A stretch of DNA of 64,000 nt, taken from Bradyrhizobium diazoefficiens (GTDB lineage: Bacteria; Pseudomonadota; Alphaproteobacteria; Rhizobiales; Xanthobacteraceae). Below are positions 1-10,829 of the stretch, in pieces; position 1 is the first letter of the stretch; every line of letters starts with the position of its first letter. The stretch lies in assembly GCF_016612535.1 (NCBI RefSeq), contig NZ_JAENXS010000002.1:372001-436000 (forward strand), given 5' to 3'. The notes under the pieces were generated by a model that worked only from the letters and a program-made list of their open reading frames with translations, searched no databases and was not told the origin of the DNA. The position numbers and the translations under genes are program-made.

Positions 1-143
1 TGCGACCGGTTAACACTAGCAGGATTACGTAGCGCCAACAGCGAATTGGCGCTGCCTTGGTCCTTGTTTTTGACGCCTGCGAAGCCTACGTTTCGTCGTA
101 GATCGGCCGGGGTCCCGGCCATGCGCGTTTGGAGGGTTGCAGG

Positions 144-377
144 ATGGGTTCGCTTAGCATTTGGCACTGGATCTTGGTGATCGCAGTGGTCCTGCTGCTG
201 TTCGGCCGCGGCAAGATTTCGGATTTGATGGGTGACGTGGCGCAGGGCATCAAGGCTTTCAAGAAGGGGATGCAGGACGACGACAAGGTCGCCGACAAGC
301 CCGAGCCGTCCAAGTCCATCGAGCACAATGCGGCGCCGACCGCGGCGCGATCCGACGTCGGCAGCAAGGCCGTCTGA
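144..377 (+). CDS. tatA: Sec-independent protein translocase subunit TatA
   Basis: Small membrane subunit (77 aa) of the twin-arginine translocase, which moves folded proteins across the inner membrane. A single hydrophobic helix covers about residues 4-20 ([15 protein letters not shown]). It is followed by the FGRGKI hinge and an amphipathic helix ending in AFKKGM, then a charged Pro/Ala-rich tail, the standard TatA layout and length. The ATG at 144 is chosen because GGAG at 131-134 sits 9 nt upstream; a TTG at 129 would swallow that ribosome site. It is the first gene of tatABC, 89 nt before tatB. Confidence 0.96.
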   Translation: MGSLSIWHWILVIAVVLLLFGRGKISDLMGDVAQGIKAFKKGMQDDDKVADKPEPSKSIEHNAAPTAARSDVGSKAV

Positions 378-466
378 GCCAGAAAGCACGCGAGACGCGG
401 GTAGCGGCCTGGATCCTGCGCTTGAGGGATCGGGCCGATTGTGGTTTCGCGTGAACGGAAGACGTC

Positions 467-1006
467 ATGTTCGACATCGGGTGGAGTGAACTGGTTCTGA
501 TCGGGGTCGTGGCCCTGGTCGCCATCGGCCCGAAAGAGCTGCCGGGCGTGCTGCGCATGGTCGGTCAATGGATGGGCAAGGCCCGCAAGATGGCCGCCGA
601 ATTCCAGGGCCAGTTTCAGGAGGCCATGCGCGAGGCCGAGATGGCCGACCTCAAGAAGAGTTTTGACGAGGTCAAGGAAGCCGCCTCCGGCTTCACCGGC
701 GGCAATCTGATGACCTCGCTTCAGAAGGATGTCAGCGACGCGCTCCGCGTTGACGCACTCGACAAGCCGACCGAGACGTCCACGACCGCTGTAGCTGAAA
801 CGCCGACGACCTCAAGTGAGGCGCCGACGACTTCAACTGAAACTGTGACGATCCCGACGACGCCGGAAGCTCCGACGCCGGAGACCTTCGTGAAAGCCGA
901 GGCGGCGGTGAACGAACCGCTCGCGATCACCCGCGAGGTCGAGCCTGCACCGGTCAGCCAGGATACCGCGCCATCCGAGGCGATCAAGGACGCCAAAGCG
1001 TCATGA
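467..1006 (+). CDS. tatB: Sec-independent protein translocase subunit TatB
   Basis: TatB (179 aa) forms the substrate-receptor complex of the Tat system with TatC. It starts with the family signature [21 protein letters not shown], where residues about 6-22 form the membrane helix. [10 protein letters not shown] segment and a long amphipathic helix rich in Glu and Lys follow (about 30-75). The last 80 residues are Thr/Pro/Glu-rich low-complexity sequence, as is common in alphaproteobacterial TatB. The stop overlaps the tatC start by 4 nt (ATGA), so the two are probably translationally coupled. Confidence 0.96.
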   Translation: MFDIGWSELVLIGVVALVAIGPKELPGVLRMVGQWMGKARKMAAEFQGQFQEAMREAEMADLKKSFDEVKEAASGFTGGNLMTSLQKDVSDALRVDALDKPTETSTTAVAETPTTSSEAPTTSTETVTIPTTPEAPTPETFVKAEAAVNEPLAITREVEPAPVSQDTAPSEAIKDAKAS

Positions 1007-1815
1007 GCGACGCCGAGATCGAAGCCAGCAAAGCCCCCTTGATGGACCATTTGATCGAGCTGCGCTCGCGGCTGATCAAGGCGCTGCTCGGCTTCGGCCT
1101 GGCCTTCATCTTCTGCTTCTTCTTCGCCAAGCAGATCTACAACGTGCTGGTCTGGCCGTTCGTATGGGTCGCAGGCGCCGACAACTCGAAATTCATCTAC
1201 ACGGCGCTGCTGGAATATTTCATCACCCAGCTCAAGCTCGCGCTGTTCGGTGCAGGCTTCATCTCGTTCCCGATCGTGGCGACACAGATCTATGCGTTCG
1301 TCGCGCCGGGCCTCTACAAGCACGAGAAGCAGGCGTTCCTGCCCTACCTGGTCGCGACCCCGTTCTTCTTCGTCCTGGGATCGATGCTGGTCTATTTCGT
1401 CGTGCTGCCGATGCTGGTTCGCTTTTCGCTCGGCATGCAGCAGTTGGGCGGCGAGGAGACCGCGCAGATCCAGCTGCTGCCCAAGGTCGGCGAATATCTG
1501 TCGCTGACGATGTCGTTGATCTTCGCCTTCGGCATCGCCTTCCAGCTCCCGGTGATCCTTACGCTTCTGGGCCGGATCGGCATCGTCACGGCAAAAATGC
1601 TGCGTGACAAGCGACGCTATTTCATCGTGGTCGCCTTCATCATCGCGGCCGTGCTGACGCCGCCGGATATCCTCAGCCAGTGCTCGCTCGCGATCCCTCT
1701 GCTCGCGCTCTATGAGGGTTCGATCATCGCGGTGGCCATGGTGGAGAAGAAAGCGGCAGCCTCATCGCAGGCAAGCGGCACTGACGCGTCGTCGGACGCC
1801 AATCCAGCGGAGTAG
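1003..1815 (+). CDS. tatC: Sec-independent protein translocase subunit TatC
   Basis: TatC (270 aa) is the multispanning receptor that recognises twin-arginine signal peptides. The N-terminal [17 protein letters not shown] segment is the cytoplasmic signature. Six hydrophobic stretches follow at about residues 25-45, 75-100, 115-140, 160-185, 195-212 and 215-235. The conserved [11 protein letters not shown] and LTPPDILSQ motifs near the last helices are present. The start overlaps tatB by 4 nt. The hydrophilic C-terminal tail ([15 protein letters not shown]) is variable in the family. Confidence 0.97.
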   Translation: MSDAEIEASKAPLMDHLIELRSRLIKALLGFGLAFIFCFFFAKQIYNVLVWPFVWVAGADNSKFIYTALLEYFITQLKLALFGAGFISFPIVATQIYAFVAPGLYKHEKQAFLPYLVATPFFFVLGSMLVYFVVLPMLVRFSLGMQQLGGEETAQIQLLPKVGEYLSLTMSLIFAFGIAFQLPVILTLLGRIGIVTAKMLRDKRRYFIVVAFIIAAVLTPPDILSQCSLAIPLLALYEGSIIAVAMVEKKAAASSQASGTDASSDANPAE

Positions 1816-1857
1816 GGCGCTTTTCGCTCTATCATATCGCTGCTCAGCCCATGATTC

Positions 1858-3285
<1,428 letters not shown>

Positions 3286-3380
3286 GGCGCGTTGCCGGTC
3301 GGAAACCCAGAAACGTTTGGTTGCGAAGATCGGGCGGCCGGCTATCCTGCCGGCCATCCGTCAACGCGAACCGAACGTCC

Positions 3381-3743
3381 ATGGGCTTGCACAGCGACAT
3401 CTTCTGGGTCGGCCGACAATGGGCGGTGACCGGCGCAGGCATTCAGGCCGTCGACCAGCGCTTGCGTGGCGTGCTGGACATCGACATCGCGCGGCTGTGG
3501 AACGATGCGCACGTGCAAAGCCGGCGTGCCAAGCCCGGCGTCAATGTCGAGGATTTTGATAAGGCGGTGATGATGGCGCGCGAGCGCTTTCCAGAGACGC
3601 CGGCATCGGCCCCGTTCCTTGCGCAGCTGAAGGCGCTCGGCGTAATTGAGGCACCCCTCGTCAGCCCAGTCGTGCCGGCGATGCATCTGCGCGCGGAAGG
3701 CAAGCTCGCGCGCTTCCTGCCACAATGGCGCGTCCGCCGTTAA
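3381..3743 (+). CDS. Hypothetical protein, serS-surE spacer
   Basis: A 120-aa protein of unknown function; I recognise no named domain. It starts MGLHSDIFWVGRQWAVTG, is rich in Arg, Ala and Val, has no signal peptide or membrane segment, and looks soluble. Coding use resembles its neighbours, and the alternative frame starting at 3317 is much less protein-like. ATG 3381 is chosen as the first methionine before a coherent globular sequence; an upstream in-frame start at 3321 would add Arg/Ser-rich residues. It sits between serS and surE on the same strand and may be cotranscribed with them. Confidence 0.6.
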   Translation: MGLHSDIFWVGRQWAVTGAGIQAVDQRLRGVLDIDIARLWNDAHVQSRRAKPGVNVEDFDKAVMMARERFPETPASAPFLAQLKALGVIEAPLVSPVVPAMHLRAEGKLARFLPQWRVRR

Positions 3744-3876
3744 GGCAAGTGGGATCAATTGCTGCGCTGCGACAATGAGCAGCGATTAGAGATGAGGTCC
3801 GCGCCGAAGCCGGTTTGCTTGATCGGCCGTAGCCGGATAAGACGGCCTGACTCCAGCTCAGGAATCGACCTCAGGC

Positions 3877-4644
3877 ATGCGCATTCTCTGCACCAATGAC
3901 GACGGCATCCACGCCCCCGGCCTCAAGGTCGTGGAGGAGATTGCACGTGCGCTGTCCGACGACGTCTGGGTGGTAGCGCCCGAGCTCGACCAGTCCGGCG
4001 TGTCGCATTCGCTGTCGCTGAACGATCCCCTGCGCCTTCGCGAAGTCGGGCCGCGACACTTCGCGGTGCGCGGCACGCCGACCGACTGCGTCATCATGGG
4101 CGCGCGCCATATCCTCGGCGCCAAGCTGCCCGACGTCGTGCTCTCCGGCGTCAACAAGGGCCGCAACGTTGCCGAGGACGTAGTCTATTCCGGCACCATC
4201 GCCGGCGCGCTCGAAGGCACCATCCTGGGCATTCCGTCATTCGCGTTGTCGCAGGAATTCAGCGTCGAGGCGCGCGAGCGGCCGCTATGGGACACCGCGC
4301 GTAAATTCGGCCCCGACATCCTGCGCAAGGTGATCAGGGCCGGCATCCCAAGGGATACCGTCATTAACGTCAATTTCCCTTCCTGTGCGCCGGAGGACGT
4401 GCAGGGCATTCGCGTCACGCGGCAAGGCAAGCGCAATCTCGGTTTCCTGCGGATCGACGAGCGCAGGGACGGTCGCAACAATCCCTATTTCTGGATTGGG
4501 TTCGAACGCACGGCGATGATGGACACGCCGGCCGAAGGCACCGACCTGGCGGCGCTACGTGCGCGCTATGTCTCGGTCACGCCGCTGCGGCTCGACCGCA
4601 CCAATGAAGGGTTTTCCGCAGAGCTGAGCGCCACTCTCAAGTAG
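3877..4644 (+). CDS. surE: 5'/3'-nucleotidase SurE
   Basis: SurE (255 aa) is a metal-dependent phosphatase acting on nucleoside monophosphates, often linked to stationary-phase survival. The N-terminal [16 protein letters not shown] carries the Asp-Asp metal pair (residues 8-9). The conserved [25 protein letters not shown] and VNVNFP-type motifs are present (here VINVNFPS). The order surE, then pcm and an NlpD-like gene, recalls the surE-pcm-nlpD cluster of enterobacteria, but here an antisense response-regulator gene lies between surE and pcm. Confidence 0.97.
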   Translation: MRILCTNDDGIHAPGLKVVEEIARALSDDVWVVAPELDQSGVSHSLSLNDPLRLREVGPRHFAVRGTPTDCVIMGARHILGAKLPDVVLSGVNKGRNVAEDVVYSGTIAGALEGTILGIPSFALSQEFSVEARERPLWDTARKFGPDILRKVIRAGIPRDTVINVNFPSCAPEDVQGIRVTRQGKRNLGFLRIDERRDGRNNPYFWIGFERTAMMDTPAEGTDLAALRARYVSVTPLRLDRTNEGFSAELSATLK

Positions 4645-4656
4645 CCAAAGGGTCTG

Positions 4657-4693
4657 TAGCCCGGATGGAGCGAAGCGCAATCCGGGCCACGCC
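4657..4693. repeat. Short palindromic intergenic repeat (CCCGGAT family)
   Basis: The sequence GTAGCCCGGATGGAGCGAAG followed by CGCAATCCGGGCCAC forms an imperfect hairpin (CCCGGAT/ATCCGGG around GAGCGAAGCGC). The same family appears twice more at 39346-39432 after gyrA. It lies tail to tail between surE and the response-regulator gene, so it could also act in 3'-end formation. Confidence 0.75.
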
Positions 4694-4706
4694 TCTCGAG
4701 ATAGCG

Positions 4707-5078
4707 TCAGCCGCCGCGAAGTGCGGCTTCGATGGTCTTGCCAAGCGCGTCGAGCTGAAACGGCTTCTGCAGCGCGGGCCGGTCGCGATATTGTTCGGGC
4801 AAGCCCGATGAGCCGTAGCCGGTTGCGAAGATGAAGGGGCAGCCCTTGGCCTTGATCACATCGGCAACCGGCGAGATGACCTTGCCGTTGACGTTGACGT
4901 CGAGGATGGCGATGTCGAACTTGGTCGCCTGGGCGAGCCGCAGGGCCTCCGGGATATCGCCCGCCTCGGCGGCGATCTTGTAGCCGAGCTCTTCCAGCAT
5001 ATCCGCGACCATCATTCGGATCATGACCTCGTCCTCGACGAGGAATACAGAGCGGCCCGAAAGCCCTGTCGAAGCCAT
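4707..5078 (-). CDS. Single-domain response regulator (CheY-like receiver)
   Basis: A stand-alone receiver domain (123 aa) with no output domain. The acidic pair is in FLVEDE, the phosphoacceptor Asp is in ILDVNVNG (about residue 59), the switch Thr is in FATGYG, and the conserved Lys-Pro is in LQKPF. Such proteins pass phosphate within a relay or bind a target directly; the partner kinase is not in this window. Start 5078 is preferred because AAGGA lies about 10 nt upstream; longer in-frame starts exist at 5096 and 5162. It is transcribed against surE and pcm. Confidence 0.88.
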   Translation of the reverse strand: MASTGLSGRSVFLVEDEVMIRMMVADMLEELGYKIAAEAGDIPEALRLAQATKFDIAILDVNVNGKVISPVADVIKAKGCPFIFATGYGSSGLPEQYRDRPALQKPFQLDALGKTIEAALRGG

Positions 5079-5307
5079 AACCTGGTCCTTGCCCATTCCT
5101 GAAAACGTTCGCAGATAACGCCCGGCGACGCAATGCACGCTTTGGCCTACAGAAACCTGCAAATAGCTTAATCTGTCGCAAGCCGATTGTGGTCAAGTGT
5201 TGCGCCGGAAGGCTATCATAGGTTCCTGAGCCGGAACAAGATTCTCGCCTGGGCCGTTGCGACGAAAGACCATCGATCCAACCCCTTCGAGACGAACGCA
5301 AACAGCA

Positions 5308-5958
5308 ATGGCCTCCCATCAGCACCCGCCGGAAAAGATGATGTTTCAGCTCTCGCTGAGGCGTCGGGGCATCAGCGATCAGGCGGTGCTGCGGACCATG
5401 GAGGAGGTGCCGCGCGATCTGTTCGTCGAGGAGGCCGACCGCGACGCCGCCTACCGTGACAGCGCGCTGCCGATCGCGTGCGGGCAGACCATCAGCCAGC
5501 CCTTCGTCGTCGCCTACATGACCGAGCAGCTCCAGCTCCAGAAACAGCACCGCGTGCTCGAGATCGGCGCCGGCTCCGGCTACCAGGCCGCCGTGCTGTC
5601 GCGGTTGGCGCGCGAGGTGCTGACGGTCGAGCGCTATCGCAGGCTTGCAGATGCCGCACGCGCCAGGCTCGAAAAGCTCGGCTGTCACAATGTCGAGGTG
5701 ATGCTCGGCGACGGCCTCGATTTGCCGCCGAACATCGGCCCGTTCGATCGCATCATCGTCACCGCCGCGGTGGAGCAGATTCCGGAGAACCTGGTTGAGC
5801 GGCTCGAGGTAGGCGGTATCCTGATTGCGCCGGTGGGCCCGCATCAGGGCGTGCAGACTCTGACCCGTCTCAGTCGCAGCGAGGCCGGGATCGAGCGCAA
5901 GGAACTCGTCGATGTCCGTTTCGTGCCGGCACTGCCCGGCGTGGCGCGAGAGCTGTAG
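5308..5958 (+). CDS. pcm: Protein-L-isoaspartate O-methyltransferase
   Basis: Repairs damaged proteins by methylating L-isoaspartyl residues with S-adenosylmethionine (216 aa, normal length). The SAM-binding motif [16 protein letters not shown] lies near residues 78-92. The family-specific [15 protein letters not shown] precedes it, and [14 protein letters not shown] matches the later motif. ATG 5308 opens the protein-like sequence ([20 protein letters not shown]); an extension to 5257 looks non-native. It is followed after 109 nt by an NlpD-like lipoprotein gene, echoing the pcm-nlpD neighbourhood elsewhere. Confidence 0.95.
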   Translation: MASHQHPPEKMMFQLSLRRRGISDQAVLRTMEEVPRDLFVEEADRDAAYRDSALPIACGQTISQPFVVAYMTEQLQLQKQHRVLEIGAGSGYQAAVLSRLAREVLTVERYRRLADAARARLEKLGCHNVEVMLGDGLDLPPNIGPFDRIIVTAAVEQIPENLVERLEVGGILIAPVGPHQGVQTLTRLSRSEAGIERKELVDVRFVPALPGVAREL

Positions 5959-6067
5959 AATTCCGGATTGGCTGCGCGTCCAACATCTTATTGGGAGGGT
6001 TAAGCCGTTATTTACTCGGCGCGTGTTTACTTAAAAGATCAGTTCTGTTGCGTACGAGTGAGTAACC

Positions 6068-7441
6068 ATGTCTGTTGTCGCCGAGTTGCTTTACTCGCGC
6101 CGCGTGCCGCAGGTTGCGGTCTTGGCGCTGATCTCGTTCAGCTTTGCCGGGTGCAGTGCCGACATGCAGTCGCGGCTGTCCCAGTCGAATTTCTCGAATC
6201 CCTTCGCCTCTGAGCAGACCGGCTCGGTGCAGCAGGCCCCGCCGCCGCAGCGCGAGTTGCCGCAGTATTCGCGGCCGCAGACCCAGCCCGGCTATTATCA
6301 GTCCCAGCCCTTGCCGCCAGCGGTCGCCGCACCGCAATCCTATCCGGTTGCATCCGGCGGGGGCGTCTCCGGAGGTGGTCGCGGACTCGGCTCCTACTCG
6401 CCGCCGGCTCAGCCGCATCTCGAAACCACCGGCACCGTGCCGCCGCGTTCGGTTGCGGCCGCCCAGCCCGCCGGCGGGACCAAGATTATCGTCGGCACCA
6501 GCGATACGCTCGACGTGCTCGCCAAGCGTTATCACGTGACCCCGCAGGCGATCATGGCCGCCAACGGCTATAAGGGGCCGCGCGCGCTCTCGCCCGGCCA
6601 GCAGCTGGTCATCCCGCATCCCGGCGCAACGGCTGCTGCCCCGGCTCCTGTTGCTGCGGCTCCCGCGATGGCGCCAAAGCCGGTTGCCGCCGTCGCTGCA
6701 CCGCCGAGCACCCACTTCGTCAATCGCGGCGACACCCTCGCCAGTATTGCCCGCAAGAACCATATCTCCGCAGCCGAGCTCGCCCGCGCCAACGGTCTCG
6801 CGCCGTCGGCAAAACTCAAGCTCGGTACCAAGCTGACCGTGCCGGGCGCCAGGACGGCGGCGGTCGCGGCGCCGTTTGCTCCGGCGCCTGTTGCAGCGGC
6901 TCCCGTGGCGGCTGCGCTGCAGCCCGTTGCTCCCGCACCTGCCACCAGGATGGCCGCTGTCGCCACGCCGGTTCAGAGCGCGCGCCTCGCCCAGGCCACC
7001 ACCAATGTCGAAGACAAGACGGCCGAGACGCCAGCGAAAGCGGCAGAGACCACCAGCTCGCTGCCAACGTTCCGCTGGCCGGTGCGCGGCAAGGTGATCA
7101 CGAGCTATGGCGCCAAGACCAACGGCAAGTCCAACGACGGCATCAATGTGGCGGTGCCCGAGGGTACGCCGATCAAGGCGGCAGAGGACGGTGTCGTTGC
7201 CTATTCCGGTAACGAGCTGAAGGGCTATGGCAATTTGGTCCTGGTTCGGCACTCCAACGGCTACGTCACCGCATATGCCCATGCGAGTGAGCTGTTGGTG
7301 AAGCGCGGCGATCCTATCAAGCGCGGCCAGGTCATTGCCAAGTCGGGTCAATCCGGGGAGGTGGCGTCGCCGCAGCTCCACTTCGAGATCCGTAAGGGAT
7401 CGAGCCCGGTTGACCCGCTTCAATTCCTGAACGGGGCGTGA
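6068..7441 (+). CDS. LysM and M23-type peptidoglycan-associated lipoprotein (NlpD-like)
   Basis: A 457-aa cell-wall protein. A signal peptide ends in a lipobox (SFAGC, Cys about residue 30), predicting a lipoprotein. Pro/Gln/Ala-rich linkers separate two LysM domains at about 143-185 (VGTSDTLDVLAKRYHVTPQ) and 216-258 (VNRGDTLASIARKNHIS). The C-terminal 110 residues are an M23/LytM domain (RWPVRGKVITSYG... HSNGYVTAYAH ... SPQLHFEIRKG). The first zinc His of active LytM enzymes appears replaced (KSNDGINVAVPEGTP), so it may be an amidase activator like NlpD rather than a peptidase. Confidence 0.9.
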   Translation: MSVVAELLYSRRVPQVAVLALISFSFAGCSADMQSRLSQSNFSNPFASEQTGSVQQAPPPQRELPQYSRPQTQPGYYQSQPLPPAVAAPQSYPVASGGGVSGGGRGLGSYSPPAQPHLETTGTVPPRSVAAAQPAGGTKIIVGTSDTLDVLAKRYHVTPQAIMAANGYKGPRALSPGQQLVIPHPGATAAAPAPVAAAPAMAPKPVAAVAAPPSTHFVNRGDTLASIARKNHISAAELARANGLAPSAKLKLGTKLTVPGARTAAVAAPFAPAPVAAAPVAAALQPVAPAPATRMAAVATPVQSARLAQATTNVEDKTAETPAKAAETTSSLPTFRWPVRGKVITSYGAKTNGKSNDGINVAVPEGTPIKAAEDGVVAYSGNELKGYGNLVLVRHSNGYVTAYAHASELLVKRGDPIKRGQVIAKSGQSGEVASPQLHFEIRKGSSPVDPLQFLNGA

Positions 7442-7547
7442 GGCCTACGCCTCAGCCGGGTACACTCCCGCGACATTCACGCTATCATCGTCCGCCTTGT
7501 GCGCAATTGCGCACTGGGGCGGACGATCCAGTATCCAGAGACAATCG

Positions 7548-7615
7548 TTATTGAGCCGATAGGCCGCGGCGTACTGGATTCCCGCCTGCGCGGGGAATGA
7601 CAGTTGTTGGCGGGG
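7548..7615. repeat. Intergenic REP-like repeat
   Basis: Contains TGGATTCCCGCCTGCGCGGG followed by GAATGACAG, a palindromic unit (TTCCCGC/GCGGGGAA) of a type I recognise as abundant in Bradyrhizobium-like genomes. It separates the convergent M23 lipoprotein and DUF815 ATPase genes. No coding potential is apparent in this gap. Confidence 0.65.
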
Positions 7616-7627
7616 CGATGCTGTTCG

Positions 7628-8620
7628 CTACTTCGCCGTCAGCTTCACGCCGAGCCGTCCTGCCAGCTCCTGCACGAACTGCCAGGCGACACGGCCCGAT
7701 CGCGAGCCGCGCGTGGTCGACCATTCCAGCGCTTCGCGCTCCAGCGCCTCGTCGTCGACCTTGACGCCGAAATGGCTGCAATAGCCGCGCACCATAGCGA
7801 GATATTCGTCCTGGCTGCAGCGGTGGAAGCCGAGCCAGAGGCCGAAGCGATCCGACAGCGAGACCTTCTCCTCGACGGCTTCGCCGGGATTGATCGCGGT
7901 CGAGCGCTCGTTCTCGATCATCTCGCGCGCCAGCAGATGGCGGCGGTTGGAGGTGGCGTAGAGAATGACGTTCTCGGGCCGGCCTTCGATGCCGCCTTCA
8001 AGCACGGCCTTGAGCGATTTGTACGACGCATCATTTCCGTCGAAGGAGAGGTCGTCGCAGAACACGATGAAGTGGAAGGACGAGGCGCGCAGCTGCTCCA
8101 TCAGCGCCGGCAGGCTCTCGATATCTTCGCGGTGGATCTCGATCAGCTTCAGTCTGTCGGCGGGCTTGCGGTCCGCGTTGATGCTGGCATGCGCCGCCTT
8201 CACCAGCGACGACTTGCCCATGCCGCGCGCGCCCCAGAGCAGAGCATTGTTGGCGGGCAGGCCGTTGGCGAAGCGCTCGGTGTTCTCCATCAGGATGTCG
8301 CGCATCCGGTCGACGCCCTTGAGCAGGAACAGCTCGACGCGGCTGACCCGCGACACGGCCGCGAGGCGGCCGTCCGGATGCCAGACATAGGCATCCGCCC
8401 GTTCGAACGACTCGCGCTCGACGGCCGGCTTGCCCTGAGCGGCGAGGTGGGCCGCAATGGTTTCCAGCGCGCGGACGATGCGCTCCTGGGAAACGTCCGG
8501 GGTTACCTTGGGAGCCGCCTTTAAGACCGCCTTGAGGCGTTTTGCCGCGACCTGGGCAGGCTTCGTGGCAGGGGTACGGGGGCCTTTGCCGGCCGGGCTT
8601 TTGCTTGGTTTTTTGGGCAT
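7628..8620 (-). CDS. DUF815 family AAA-type ATP-binding protein
   Basis: A 330-aa predicted P-loop ATPase of the DUF815 family (function not established). The Lys/Ala/Pro-rich first 45 residues look disordered. The Walker A loop is LLWGARGMGKSSLVKA (about 120-135), and FIVFCDDLSFDGND carries the Walker B acids. VILYATSNRRHLL follows as a sensor-1-like segment, and SDRFGLWLGFHRCSQ resembles the conserved arginine region. Start 8620 (MPKKPSKSP) fits the family; an upstream extension to 8704 overlaps the region facing yajC. It is divergent from yajC across a 181-nt gap. Confidence 0.85.
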   Translation of the reverse strand: MPKKPSKSPAGKGPRTPATKPAQVAAKRLKAVLKAAPKVTPDVSQERIVRALETIAAHLAAQGKPAVERESFERADAYVWHPDGRLAAVSRVSRVELFLLKGVDRMRDILMENTERFANGLPANNALLWGARGMGKSSLVKAAHASINADRKPADRLKLIEIHREDIESLPALMEQLRASSFHFIVFCDDLSFDGNDASYKSLKAVLEGGIEGRPENVILYATSNRRHLLAREMIENERSTAINPGEAVEEKVSLSDRFGLWLGFHRCSQDEYLAMVRGYCSHFGVKVDDEALEREALEWSTTRGSRSGRVAWQFVQELAGRLGVKLTAK

Positions 8621-8801
8621 GTCCGAAGTTCCTGAGAATGCAGCCTTATCGGGCCTGACGGCCCACCGCAAGGTGGCCAAATCGACGGTCTGGCAGCGTT
8701 GCAATTGGGGCGGTGGCCGCTATAGTCCGCGCGAATTTGACCGAACCGGTCGCCCTTCAGGGCCTGACCGGTTTTCCCCCGTTTCCACGAGGATCGTCCG
8801 A

Positions 8802-9170
8802 ATGTTCATTACCCCTGCGTATGCCCAGGCCGCGGGCGCCGGCGACACCAACAGCATGTTGATGTCGCTGCTGCCGTTCGCCCTGATCTTCGTGATCATG
8901 TACTTTCTGATTCTGCGCCCGCAGCAGAAGAAGGTGAAGGACCATGCCGAGCTCGTGAAGAACATCCGCCGCGGCGACACCGTAGTGACCACGGGCGGCC
9001 TGGTCGGCAAGGTCACCAAGGTCGTCGATGACGACCAGATCGAGTTCGAGATTGCCGACGGCGTGCGCGTGCGCCAGATGCGGTCGATGGTATCCGGCGT
9101 GCGCGCCAAGGGCGAGCCGGCCAAGGACAGCGCGAAGGAAAGCGCCAAGGACGACGCCGCGGCGAAGTGA
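8802..9170 (+). CDS. yajC: Preprotein translocase subunit YajC
   Basis: YajC (122 aa) is a small inner-membrane protein that associates with SecDF. One transmembrane helix covers about residues 18-40 (SLLPFALIFVIMYFLILRPQQKK), followed by the characteristic NIRRGDTVVTTGGLVGKVTKV domain. The C-terminal tail is Lys/Asp/Ala-rich. ATG 8802 follows an ACGAGGAT ribosome site. First gene of a yajC-secD-secF unit on the + strand; secD begins 50 nt later. Confidence 0.96.
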   Translation: MFITPAYAQAAGAGDTNSMLMSLLPFALIFVIMYFLILRPQQKKVKDHAELVKNIRRGDTVVTTGGLVGKVTKVVDDDQIEFEIADGVRVRQMRSMVSGVRAKGEPAKDSAKESAKDDAAAK

Positions 9171-9220
9171 GCGCTTCCGCGAGTCTCTAGAAATCTCCTG
9201 ATCTGACAGGTCCAGTCGAT

Positions 9221-10819
9221 ATGTTGTATTTCACGCGGTGGAAGGCGCTCGGGATTATCCTGACGGCGCTGATCGTGTGCCTCTGCGCGGTCCCGAACTT
9301 CTTCCCCGAAGCGCAGGTGAAGACCTGGCCCGGCTGGGCACAGCGCCGGCTCGTGCTCGGCCTTGACCTTCAGGGCGGTTCCTATCTGCTGCTCGAGGTC
9401 GATGCCAATTACGTGAAGAAGGAAAAGCTCGACCAGGTCCGCGACGACGTCCGCCGCACGTTGCGAGAGGCCAAAATCGGCTATACCGGCCTTGTCACGC
9501 GGGGCGATACTGTCGAGGTCCGGGTCAAGGACACAGATCTCCAGACGGCACTCGCCAAGCTGCGTGACCTCGCGCAGCCGATCGGCGGCCTGCTCGGGTC
9601 CAGCAGTCAGCGCGACCTCGACATATCCGATGCCGGCGGCGGATTGATCCGGCTGGCACTATCGGAGCCTGCCATGGTCGAGCGCATGCGCAAGACCATC
9701 GAGCAGTCGATCCAGATCGTCGAGCGTCGCGTCAACGAGCTCGGCACCGTCGAGCCGGTGATCCAGCGCCAGGGAAACGACCGCATTTTGGTGCAGGTCC
9801 CGGGTCTTCAGGATCCGACGCACCTGAAGCAACTGCTCGGCAAGACCGCGAAGATGGAATTCCGCATGGTCGACACCTCGGTGCCGCCGGACCAGGCGCA
9901 GCGCAGTGGAGTGCCGCCGGACTCCGAGCTGCTGATGAGCCAGAGCTCGCCGAAGGTGCCTTACGTCGTCAAGAAACAGGTGCTGGTCTCGGGCGCCGAG
10001 CTCACCGATGCGCAACCCGGATTTGACCAGCGTACCAACGAGCCGATCGTCTCCTTCCGCTTCAACTCCACCGGGGCCCGCAAATTCGCGCAGGCCACGC
10101 AGGAGAATGTCGGGCTTCCGTTCGCGATCGTGCTCGACAACGAGGTGATCTCGGCACCTGTCATTCGCGAGCCCATCACGGGTGGGCAGGGGCAGATCTC
10201 GGGCAGCTTCACGGTCCAGTCCGCCAACGATCTTGCGATCCTGATGCGCGCCGGCGCGCTGCCGGCGCCGCTCACGGTCGTCGAAGAGCGCACCGTCGGT
10301 CCGGGCCTCGGTCAGGATTCGATCGAGAAGGGCGAGCTGGCTGCCTATGTCGGCTCCATCATGGTCATCGTGTTTATGCTGCTGACCTACCGGTTGTTTG
10401 GCGTGTTCGCCAACATCGCGGTGGCCATCAACGTCGCCATGATCTTCGGCCTGTTGTCGCTGCTCAATGCCACACTGACGCTGCCCGGCATCGCCGGCAT
10501 CGTCCTCACCGTCGGCATCGCGGTCGACTCCAACGTGCTCATCTACGAGCGCATCCGCGAAGAGCTGCGCGGCGGCCGCAACGCGATCTCGGCGATCGAC
10601 GCCGGTTTCAAGCGGGCGCTGGCGACCATTCTCGATTCCAACATCACCACTTTCATCGCTGCCGCGGTGCTGTTCTACATCGGTACCGGACCGGTGCGCG
10701 GCTTCGCCGTGACGCTTGGCATCGGCATCGTCACCACGGTGTTCACCGCCTTCACGCTGACCCGGCTGATCGTGGCCGGATGGGTGCGGTGGAAACGGCC
10801 GCAGAGCGTGCCGATCTAG
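9221..10819 (+). CDS. secD: Protein translocase subunit SecD
   Basis: SecD (532 aa) works with SecF to pull exported proteins through SecYEG using the proton gradient. An N-terminal membrane helix (about 7-27) leads to GLDLQGGSYLLLEVD, the D1 motif. A large periplasmic P1 region follows. The membrane half starts near residue 365 and includes GIAVDSNVLIYERIREELR (D4-type motif with the key Asp) and five hydrophobic helices. It is 10 nt from secF and clearly cotranscribed with it. Confidence 0.97.
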   Translation: MLYFTRWKALGIILTALIVCLCAVPNFFPEAQVKTWPGWAQRRLVLGLDLQGGSYLLLEVDANYVKKEKLDQVRDDVRRTLREAKIGYTGLVTRGDTVEVRVKDTDLQTALAKLRDLAQPIGGLLGSSSQRDLDISDAGGGLIRLALSEPAMVERMRKTIEQSIQIVERRVNELGTVEPVIQRQGNDRILVQVPGLQDPTHLKQLLGKTAKMEFRMVDTSVPPDQAQRSGVPPDSELLMSQSSPKVPYVVKKQVLVSGAELTDAQPGFDQRTNEPIVSFRFNSTGARKFAQATQENVGLPFAIVLDNEVISAPVIREPITGGQGQISGSFTVQSANDLAILMRAGALPAPLTVVEERTVGPGLGQDSIEKGELAAYVGSIMVIVFMLLTYRLFGVFANIAVAINVAMIFGLLSLLNATLTLPGIAGIVLTVGIAVDSNVLIYERIREELRGGRNAISAIDAGFKRALATILDSNITTFIAAAVLFYIGTGPVRGFAVTLGIGIVTTVFTAFTLTRLIVAGWVRWKRPQSVPI

Positions 10820-10829
10820 GAGCCTGATC

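Noticed and set aside
7081..7441. Annotation of the M23 domain as a certainly active endopeptidase
   Set aside because: The first metal His position appears changed, so an NlpD-like regulatory role is at least as likely.
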